Assembly (NCBI RefSeq): GCF_030265065.1
Contig: NC_080410.1
Location: 49,706,398-49,770,397 of the forward strand
Length of the DNA stretch: 64,000 nt
Direction: 5' to 3'
Source: Corythoichthys intestinalis
Taxonomy: Eukaryota; Chordata; Actinopteri; Syngnathiformes; Syngnathidae
A program made the translations under genes and the position numbers. Shown in pieces: positions 1 to 9,000 of the stretch (its first letter is position 1; the number at the start of each line of letters is the position of its first letter). A model generated the notes under the pieces. The model was not told the DNA's origin and ran no database searches. It worked only from the letters and a program-made list of their open reading frames with translations.

Positions 1-1567
1 TGGGGCTGTTTTTCTGCAAAGGGACCAGGACGACTGATCTGTGTAAAGGAAAGAATGAATGGGGCCATGTATCGAGATATTTTGAGTGAAAATCTCCTTC
101 CGTCAGCAAGGGCATTGAAGATGAGACGTGGCTGGGTCTTTCAGCATGACAATGATCCTAAACACACAGCCAGGGCAACAAAGGAGTGGGTTCGTGAGAA
201 GCATTTCAAGGTCCTGGAGTGGATCTAAACCCCATAGAAAATCTGTGGAGGGGGTTAAAAGTCCGTGTTGCCTAACGACAGCCCCAAAACATCACTGCTC
301 TAGAGATCTGCATGGAGGAATGGGCCAAAATACCAGTAACAGTAGAGGTGTGCGAAATTTCCGATTCATAGATTATTCGCGATTCGGCCGTGGAAGATTC
401 GAGAACGATTCACAAACATCCAAATTCCGATTATTGAAATATGTCAAGTAAAGCGGAAGTAAAAGACACTCAGAGCGCCGCGCGGTCTTCGGGACGCAAT
501 GAGGAACGGAGCGAGAGTAGCTAAACATCATGCTTGTCATTACCAGGCCCCTCGGGTAATGCCAATGCTCAACTCACGGCTCTAGCTCAACTCATGCCGC
601 GAGATTAAAAAAAAAAAAAAACATACCTGGCCGCTGCCGACAGCTGCTACAAAGTACGTCCACATAATGTTATTGTAGATATCATATTTATATAGGACTA
701 GATGCAATATAGACTCAGTGGCGTTAGCAGCACATGTAGAGAAAGCTAGATGCGGGCGTTAGTAAACAGCCGCCATCTTAAAGCAGTAGACTTCACTGCA
801 AGGCTGTTGTAGCGAACCTTCCAAGCAAACCTAATTAACTTTTTATCTAAAATACTCCTAAATCGGTAAAATATTGACTTGAATCTATCTTTAAAATAGT
901 TTTAAAACTTTCACATGTCGAAAGTAGACAAAAGGGAAATTATGGAATGACGGGAGCAATTTTAACAACTTTAACGGTTGATTCACAACATTAAATTAAT
1001 TGAATGTAGTTTAAAGCTGCTGATACAGAATGGGGATTTGAGTATATTATTTATTGTTTTTAACTGTTAACTTGCTACTGAAATAGTCGTTTAAATAAGC
1101 CTGCGAGGCATTTAAAAAAAAATTTTTTTTAGTTTTTGTAACTAATGTACAAAACATTAAAAGCAGCTAATAGCGTGGGGGTGTCATCAATAATCGATTT
1201 ATAATCGAATCGTAGCCTCTGAATCATTATTGTTAGGTGCCCAAAGATTCCCACCTCTAAGCAACAGTGTGTGAAAAGCTTGTGAAGTGTTACAGAAAAC
1301 GTTTGGCCTCCGTTATTGCCAACAAAGGGTACATAACAAAGTATTGAGATGAACTTTTGCTATTGACCAAATACTTATTTTCCATTCTAATTTGGAAATA
1401 AATTCTTTAAAAATCAAACAATGTGATTTTCTGTTTTTTTTTTTCTTCCACATTCTGTCTCTCATGGTTGAGGTTTACCCATGTTGACAATTACAGGCCT
1501 CTCTAATATTTTCAAGTGGGAGAACTTGCACTATTAGTGGTTGGCTAAATACTTATTTGCCCCACTG
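1..1567 (+). mobile_element. Tc1-like DNA transposon remnant (3' half), split by a hAT insertion
   Basis: Frame 1 from base 1 reads as the C-terminal half of a Tc1-family DDE transposase: [10 protein letters not shown], then [18 protein letters not shown], the usual second-Asp region. The frame hits a stop at about 226 after VLEWI, where the family normally continues [14 protein letters not shown], so the copy is dead. The 3' untranslated part and terminal repeat resume at 1268 and end in the typical TTTGCCCCACTG before a TA dinucleotide (1568-1569). The interruption at 343-1259 is a separate hAT element. The 5' half lies outside the window. The 3' terminus is about 50 bases upstream of the splice acceptor of the galectin-3-binding-protein-like exon, so the transposon sits in that gene's intron. 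Confidence 0.85.
343..1259. mobile_element. Non-autonomous hAT element, family 1 (TIR TAGAGGTG)
   Basis: The ends are TAGAGGTG and CACCTCTA, flanked by an 8-bp target duplication AGTAACAG (335-342) and AGCAACAG (1260-1267, one mismatch). The size and 8-bp duplication fit the hAT superfamily. There is no transposase. The interior is AT-rich and carries subterminal motifs such as GATTCGGCCG and CGATTATAAATCG. Related copies lie at 36907-37843 and 56287-58060, with partial copies near 23690-24070 and 45233-45570. Confidence 0.9.
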
Positions 1568-1616
1568 TACCTATGACCTGTATCATTTCTGTTCATGTGT
1601 GTTTTTTCTTGTGAAG

Positions 1617-2679
1617 GTACTTTTACACCCGCAAAATGGACGTGAGCGTCTCCTCGGCTCAGTGCCTCCACCAGATGGCATCCCAGTTCCAGATGAGGCA
1701 ACTGATGGAGGACATCGGCCGTCTGTTTACTCAAATCCTTCCGGATGATCCCTCCTTTCAAACACAGTTGTCCCTCCTTCACTACGCCATGCAAACCGGT
1801 GACCACGTTTTGCGGGAAAATTGCATTCAGTATCTGGCCTGGAATTTCCACAAGCTTACCCAGTCGCCGGCTTGGCACGGCCTCTCCTGGGAAGTCCTCG
1901 GTGCGCTCCTATCCCGTTCCGACCTGGTGGTCCCAGATGAATATTTCGTGCTTCGCACCGTGGAGCGCGAGATACAGGAGAAGGGCAATAAGTCCACCTG
2001 GGAAGCCCGGGTGAAGCTGCTGAACCACGTCCGCTTCCCGATGATCTCTGTGGAGACGCTCTACGATTTAGAGCTCAAGTCGCCCCTCTACAGTAGTTAT
2101 AAGAATGTTTATCAGGAGAAGATGTTGAAAGCGATGCAGTTTAATGTGCTGCTCTTCAGCAACCTAACCTCGCACCCAAATTTCAGTCCAGATGAGATTT
2201 ACCAACCCAGGATCTATACCGCTAAGCCCTGGAGCGTGCTGATTAACGCTACGAAAAAACTAAATAACGCATATTTTAATCGTTACGATTCCTATAACCG
2301 CAATTATTACAATCCTGGGCGGTATGAAGAAACTCCCTCCAAAAGGTTCTACACACGTCGTCACAGTAGCATGGTCTTCAAGGACCAAAAAGCTACATGG
2401 GAAGCAAATTTCTTTAAGACCCGACAAGATTGTTTCAACGTCGGTCAGACCTGTGAATCGGCACCCGTTGCCGCACTCGTTCTCCAGAGCTCAGTCCGTC
2501 CGGAAGTCACTTATCATAACCGGCTAGTCGTCATGTGCCAGGATAAGTATGTTTCTCAAGTCCAGGAGTTCAAAAACAACATGGCCTACATCGCCAACAA
2601 CGGAAGCAGCGTTCAAGCCTACCCGTGTCCTGAGGAGCTGTACGTGTACTTCTTTGTGGTGAGGCCTGAATATATCTGA
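1617..2679 (+). CDS. lgals3bp: Galectin-3-binding protein-like, last coding exon (partial gene)
   Basis: An uninterrupted reading frame matches the BACK region and C-terminal domain of galectin-3-binding protein (Mac-2BP/90K), a secreted scavenger-receptor-family glycoprotein that binds galectins and matrix. Seen: YFYTRKMDVSVSS at the start (compare human YTRRIDITLSS), LAWNFHKLTQ, RSDLVVPDE, RFPMIS, QPRIYTAKPWS, FKDQKATWEANF and a closing FFVVRPEYI. The exon probably begins at 1617 after a pyrimidine-rich TTTTTTCTTGTGAAG acceptor. The methionine at 1636 is internal, because homology continues upstream of it. The SRCR and BTB exons must lie outside the window. A polyadenylation signal AATAAA is at 2848-2853. 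In human this gene neighbours TIMP2, which agrees with the TIMP-like genes that follow. Confidence 0.9.
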
Positions 2680-2889
2680 AGCAGCTGTATGCTATTGTTT
2701 TTTTTTCCATCAACCATTAAATTGCATTCATGATTGTTCTTTTAAATGATTAAAATCAAGGAAATGTTATGCCAGAATATTGGGAAATAACTTTAGTGGC
2801 AATAGTCACCCAACCTGTCGAAATGGAAGTTTTCACATTGATTATACAATAAATATCATCCAGTCCCTAACAAAAGTCTTGTCGCTTAT
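2680..2889 (+). promoter_or_regulatory. 3' UTR and polyadenylation signal of the galectin-3-binding-protein-like gene
   Basis: About 170 bases after the stop codon lies a single canonical AATAAA (2848-2853), with no competing signal nearby. The UTR is short and AT-rich. It is followed directly by transposon sequence. Confidence 0.7.
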
Positions 2890-2939
2890 TGTTGAGTTAA
2901 TTATCGAGGGTTGATTGAATATTTGCTTGTGCTCATATA
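2890..2939 (-). mobile_element. Fragment of an LTR (3' end only)
   Basis: This matches, in reverse complement, the last about 50 bases of the solo LTRs at 19874-20532 and 48985-49786 (shared GAGGGTTGATTGAATATTTG). It is a broken fossil fragment, abutting ISL2EU-like terminal sequence. Confidence 0.7.
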
Positions 2940-2990
2940 TCGACCCTACTCACGTGACGTCACAGCCACGCCCCCGCACCATGTTGTCCG

Positions 2991-3985
2991 TATAGACCCT
3001 ACCCACGTGACGTCACAACTCCGCTCTCCTGACTGGTGCCGCCCACTTGTTCGTCAACACATCGCGTTGACCTGTTACGGCTACGAACATTCCTCCTATT
3101 TACGGCGTGTTTTTCTGCTCGTTAACATTAATAATCAAAATGGTGAAGGCGTGTGTGGCGGTCGGTTGCAATAACAGAGAAGATAGACGGAGAGACTTGA
3201 AGTTCTACCGGATTCCGAGAGACACGGAGAGGAGAGAGCGAGATGGGCTGCTGCAATTCGACGAGAAAACTGGGCTCCAAACGATTACCACAGATTATGT
3301 AGTAGTCATTTTATATCTGGTAAGATTCATTTAATATATATTTAGAGGGTTTTGGGCTGACAACCACAATTAAGATCATTGCTAGGCTAATCGCCGACAA
3401 CATACACGTATGTATGTAGTGAGAGTGCTATCGCTAAACCATATAAACATTAAAAGCCTTAACTCCATTGACAAACGACATGAAATACATTAGACTTGAC
3501 AGTGGATGTTAGCAAGAACAAAAGATTTTGAATTGAAAATTTCGTAACTCACCTTCCGAGCACAAGATTCCTGCCGAATTTTCGTGTACGAGGACCTGTT
3601 TCACCCAACCAGCAACGTAGCATTTATAAGCCTCCAAGCTCTTAAAGTTTTTCAAACTTTCGTGAGAATAGGCTGATTTTGTGTGGACAAGATAGTTGTA
3701 AATATCAGGGTCAGGCAGAGACGGCGAAGGCAGCCGGTCAAAAATCATCGATTTAGGCATCAAATATGGATCTGGCGACTGTATAGAACGAAGCTTTTCC
3801 ACATAACGCCTTTTATGCAACACATCCAGTGAGTTTACGGCATCAGAAAGGACCGGGTCTTCCATGAAATGCATTTTAAATTCCTCGATCAATTGAAACC
3901 AATGCTAATACAGAGACAAAATGACGGACAAGTGGGCGGAACCATACAGCGAGCACGTGGTTTTGTGACGTAGGTGGGGTCTATA
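2991..3985 (+). mobile_element. Non-autonomous ISL2EU-like element carrying THAP and YqaJ-protein first exons, left arm
   Basis: The ends TATAGACCCTACCCACGTGA and (reverse) TATAGACCCCACC are terminal inverted repeats. Inside, on the + strand from 3140, MVKACVAVGCNNRE then LKFYRIPRD is the start of a THAP zinc finger (C-x4-C). Facing it, on the - strand at 3892-3553, is an exon with KRRYVEKL and SAYSHESLKNFKSLEAYKCY, typical of the N-terminal part of SWIM/YqaJ-nuclease proteins of THAP-bearing transposons. Two convergent first exons fit an internally deleted ISL2EU (IS4EU) element, whose two genes start at opposite ends. A further terminal copy (2936-2990) precedes it. The superfamily assignment is inference. 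Confidence 0.6.
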
Positions 3986-4983
3986 GGCCCTACCCACCGA
4001 CGTCACAAAATCACGTGCTCGCTGTATGGTTCCGCCCACTTGTCCGTCATTTTGTGTCTGTATTATCAATGGTCTCAATTGATCGAGCAATTTATCATGC
4101 ATTTCATGGAAGACCGGGTGCTTTCGGATGCCGTAAACTCACTTGATGCGTTGCATAAAAGGCGTTATGTGGAAAAGCTTCAGTTTATCCATTCGCCAGA
4201 TCCATATTTGATGCCTAAATCGATGTTTTTCGACCCGCCGTCTTTGCCTGACATCTGCTAGCTACCCAGATATTTACAACTATCTTGTCCACACAAAATC
4301 AGCCTATTCTCACGAAAGTTTGAAAAACTTTAAGAGCTTGGAGGCTTATAAATACTTCGTTGCCGGTTGGGTGAAACAGGTCCTCGTCCACGAAAATTCG
4401 GCAGGAATCTATCTTGTGCTTGGAAAGGTGAGTTACGAAATTTTCAATTCAAAATCTTTTGTTATTGCTAACATCCACTGTCAAGTCTAATGTATTTCAT
4501 GTCATTTGTCAATGGAGCTAGGGCTTTTAATGTTTATATGGTTTAGCGATAGCACTCTCACTACATACATACGTGTATGTTGTCGGCGATTAGCCTAGCA
4601 ATGATCTTAATTGTGGTTGTCAGCCCAAAACCCTCTAAATATATATATATGAAATGCATCTTACCAGATATAAAATGACTACTACATAATCTGTGGTGAT
4701 CGTTTGGTGCCCAGTTTTCTCGTCCATCTCGCTCTCTTCTCTCCGGGTCTCTCGGAATCCGGTAGAACTTCAAGTCTCTCCGTCTTCTCCGTCTATCTTC
4801 TCTGTTATTGCAACCGACCGCCACACACGCCTTCAACATTTTGATTATTAATGTTAACGAGCAGAAAAACACGTCGTAAATAGGAGGAATGTACGTAGCC
4901 GTAACAGGGAAACGTGTTGACGGACAATTGGGTGGCACCAGTCAGGAGGAAGGAGTTGTGACGTCACGTGGGTAGGGTCTATA
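3982..4983 (-). mobile_element. Non-autonomous ISL2EU-like element, inverted second copy (right arm of a 2-kb palindrome)
   Basis: Nearly the reverse complement of 2991-3985, sharing the central TATA at 3982-3985. Here the THAP exon is complete on the - strand, starting at 4839: MLKACVAVGCNNRE, LKFYRIPRDPERRER, then HHRLCSSHFISG, giving the C-x4-C ... C-x2-H zinc ligands and a GT donor after HFISG. The YqaJ-protein exon is on the + strand from about 4080 (QFIMHFMEDRVLSDAVNSL). In the left arm the THAP frame is disturbed, so neither copy looks active. Confidence 0.6.
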
Positions 4984-5905
4984 AACGAACACTTGAAGCG
5001 CCGTCACCCAAGTATAATTTTCGAAAACAAGAAACAAGCTAGCGGATTGTAAGTCCACACAACTCTCTAACGATATTTTAAATGGAAGTTGCCTTCATGT
5101 GTGTCGTATCAACGCGCATTTTTATTTAATAAAATAATATAATTATATATTTTTTTTAATTATTATTAAATTTATTAGGATCATGGAAGCTCCCACTTTT
5201 GGAAAATATATACATATATCCTGTAAAAAATATATATGGAAACATCACTGGCCTGCTTACTGTAATCCATGACTGCACTAATGTTATTTAATATTATAAA
5301 GTTTTACATACTAAGTATACTATAAAATTGATACTATATACTTAATTTTTGTTACTGTGGGTATGTGTGCCTTTCATTCAAAATAATTGTGGTAATATTT
5401 CAGTGTGCCCTCTGCGTTATCTTCAAGTTAAAACAAACAAAAGTTGAAGTTTTTCCCCTCCCCCAAAAATGCGGAATGCACACCGGAAAGAGCATCTGAA
5501 CTCAAAGTATTCTGAAAATGATTGTCCGGGACATTGGAATTCATTTTAACATTAAGAACAATATAGACAATGACATACCGCAAAAAGAGTCAGAATTGTT
5601 ATGACTCCTGTTAAAAAGCTGAAGTCACAGTGTTTCCGTTTACATTTTTTTGCACCAGTTTATGCCAGCAGCATTTGACCTCATTGTTTGTGATTATTGT
5701 TATGTTATTTATACGTTAATAATTTAGGTGTTCCAAAATATTTTTTTGAATTAATAAGCTTTAACAAAAATTACATACTTAGTAAAAAAAAAAAAAAAAA
5801 ATTTTTTTTTTTTTTTTTTTAATTATTAGATTAGTCGACTAATCGTAAAAATAGTCTGCTGACTAATCGGCAGGAAATTAGTCGTTTGGGACAGCCCTAC
5901 TTTAC
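4984..5905. repeat. AT-rich transposon remnants (hAT-type pieces)
   Basis: Bases 4984-5290 are a reverse-complement relative of the interior of the hAT element at 21866-22910 (shared AGCTAGCGGATTGTAAGTCC and a GTGTGTCGTATCAACG-like tract). The rest is AT-rich with A and T homopolymers at 5786-5825. Bases 5825-5905 are the terminal part of another hAT family, reading GGGCTGTCCCAAACGACTAA on the reverse strand. No coding signal was found. Confidence 0.6.
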
Positions 5906-6057
5906 AGAAAATAATTTTTTTGGTCTGTGGTGCCACGAGATTTTTTCCAATGTAAAAACGTGCCGCGAGTCAAAAAAGGTTGAAAAACACCGCCATAAAG
6001 AATAGATTCAAATTTTTATTTTAGACAAGGTATTGATGTCCATGAAGCTTTTTTAGT

Positions 6058-9000
6058 CTAGGCAAGTCCACTGAACCAGGCACAAGAGCCGTCATTTTTC
6101 TCAACGCAAGCAAAGTTCTGGAACATCAGAGAGTCTGGCCACAAGCACTCCGAGAAGCCGCTGCCGCAAGGGATAGATGTGCAGCGTGTGATCTAAAAAG
6201 ACGAAGCATTTATTAGATTGTGAGCTGTTACAAAATCGGGAAATCCAGCCATTCCATTCATACCTTGCAGTTGCAACCCGTTTTGTAGGTCTGTGACAAA
6301 CCTTTCCTCTGCATGGCACTCAAGTCACTCCAAGGCCGAACAAAACCGCATTGGTCAACCTGTAGAAAGCCGTCCCAATCCTGTCCTGGCAGAAGATGAC
6401 GGGAAAGGAAATGAGGCTCAGAGCACCCAATCTGATGTATTAATAACCATTCGTTCCAATTTAAAGCAACACTGGGTAACTTTAACCTTGATATTTTTAT
6501 AACATTTTTTGATATTTCGACTGACAAGCCTTTTATATAGTTTCAACAGAAATAATTAACTTGTGGATGGCAGGAATCCTGCCACAAAAAAACACAAATG
6601 TCCCTTCCTCAAATTCTCCAAAGATGGCAGAGCAACAAAAGAGAAAAAGTTGTCTGAGGGGGAAAGAGGGAGGCTATCAGGATATACAGAATAACCCAGA
6701 CATGTCCAAAATCTGGCCCGGGAGCCAAATGCGGCCCGTGGTCAAATTTCAACAGGCCCCCAGCCTGTCATAATCAATAATGTCTGGCCCGCACACAGAC
6801 TTAAATTGGTCTGCAGCAATGCTACCAGCATATGAAGTAGCTTACACACTAAATGCTGCTCCTCATTTACCCAGTAAAAGGCAGTGGCACTCAAAGCAAC
6901 ATTACCCCGTGTGATCTTTACAGTGTTGTCACAGATTACTTGAAAAAGTCATTTAATTACTGATTACGCCTCAAAAAAGTAATCTAGTTACTTTACTGAT
7001 TACTTCATTATCAAAGTTACTAAGTTACTTTACAAGTAATCTATTCGTTACTTTTTACCCATTTTTCTCCCTTTGCCGTCTCAACGTAAGAATGACAACA
7101 GAAAAATGTCATCACATGTAACTGACTTTCCGATGATTGAATTTAAAGGGGAATATCAGAATTTTGCGCTAGCTTAGCCACTCCGGAGCCCTAAAACTAA
7201 CAAATATCTGACAAACTGCTTGGAATTTGTTGAAATCAACTCCACCGACCAATTTAACCCCACTAACTAAGACTAAGCCTAATGTCAAAACTTCTGAATT
7301 TCGGGTTATGGTTAACAGCATATCAGAGCCAATGTAAAACAATGCAAACTGACAGCACAATAATCAACACACAAGTGGATTGTACAGTGCAATAAACACA
7401 AAGGTGGTGGTGGGCGCGGATGCGCGGGCACAACCCGGAAGTACTCCTCTCAACACACATGCGGTCAATTTGGCCACAAAACGTGGTGGCAACTAAGTAC
7501 TTTACACTCAGTCGGACTTGCAACACATCCCACAGATGCTAAACGAACACATCACCTCACGGCATGAATGTGCAACACGCATATGATGTAAACAAAGCTT
7601 GCCAACTTGGAGCGATGACTGCCCGCCGTTGCTACGGCAAAGCTACGAAATGGAAAATTGAAAGTAGGGGGGGGTCCGACCTTTTGCTGATACCCTCCAG
7701 AACAGGGGTGGGCAAACCGGTCCTCGAGGGCTGCAGTGGGTCCTGGTCTTTGTTCCAACTGACCCAGCACAGATAGTTTAACCAATGCGGTTTCAGCAGA
7801 AATGAGAAGCACCTGACTGCAATCGACTGATTGCACTTGTAAAACAGCAGATTGGTGAAAAGTCCTCTTAATGGGTTGCAACAAAAACCCGCACCCACTG
7901 CGGCCCTTTGTGGAATTAATTGCCCACCCCTGCTCCAGAATGAAGGAAAAATACTCACCTTCATTCATGGATATCCACAGATCAACATTCCCTCGCAACG
8001 TCTCAATACTCTGCGCGAATGTCCACCCGCCTCAGTCCCACAACACGTGACGCGAGACCAAAACAGGAAATAGCCAAGAGGTTGTCATGGAAATACGTAC
8101 CGGGAACCTTTTATTTTAGCATTTTCTATTCAAAATGCTCTTCATATATGACTACAATCTTCATTTTACATACATTAAGAGGCGATGAAAAAATAGTCAC
8201 GCAGAGACACTAAGGAAACCAACTTTAATCAGATTACTGCTGTAGAAAAATGAACGCGTTAGATTACTCGTTACTGAAAAAAACTCAGTAACGCGTTACT
8301 AACTAACGCGTTACTGACAACACTATCTTTACTCCCAGTTTTCTACAATGGCGACAATCAACAAAAGAAATCTGATTGAGACGGCCGACGCTTCAAGAAT
8401 AGGTGAAAATTTGACTATTTTACTAAAATCCGCACCAACTGTATCTGCCTCATTTGCAAAGCGACAGTCGCTGTTTGTAAAGAGTTCAATGTGAGGCGAT
8501 CTTGCCAAACAAGACACGCTGACATGTACGACAAGATTACAGAGAAGATACATCGTGAGAAATTGAAGCAACTTGAAGCTAGTTTAATTTCACACCAGCA
8601 GTATTTCGCAAGAGCCCGAGAGTCGAAAGAACGCTACAAAGGCTAGTTGCGAGATTGTTGAAAATATGAATTTTAAAAAATTACGGCTGTCAAACGATTA
8701 ATATTTTTAATCGAGTTAATTACAGCTTAAAAATTAATCGTAATCAATCACAATTCAAACCCTCTATAAAATATGCCATCTTTTTCTGTAAATTATTGTT
8801 GGAATGGAAAGGTAAGACAAGATGGATATATACATTCAACATACGCTACATAAGTACTGTATTTGTTTATTATAACAAATCAACAACATGGCATTAACAT
8901 TATTAACATTCTGTTAAAGTGATCCATGGATAGAAAGACTTGTAGTTCTTAAAAGATAAATGTTAGTATAGTTATAGAATTTGATGTTAAAACTAGGGCT

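Noticed and set aside
128-451. 107-codon + strand frame at the left edge
   Set aside because: It is out of frame with the Tc1 transposase and runs into the inserted hAT element.
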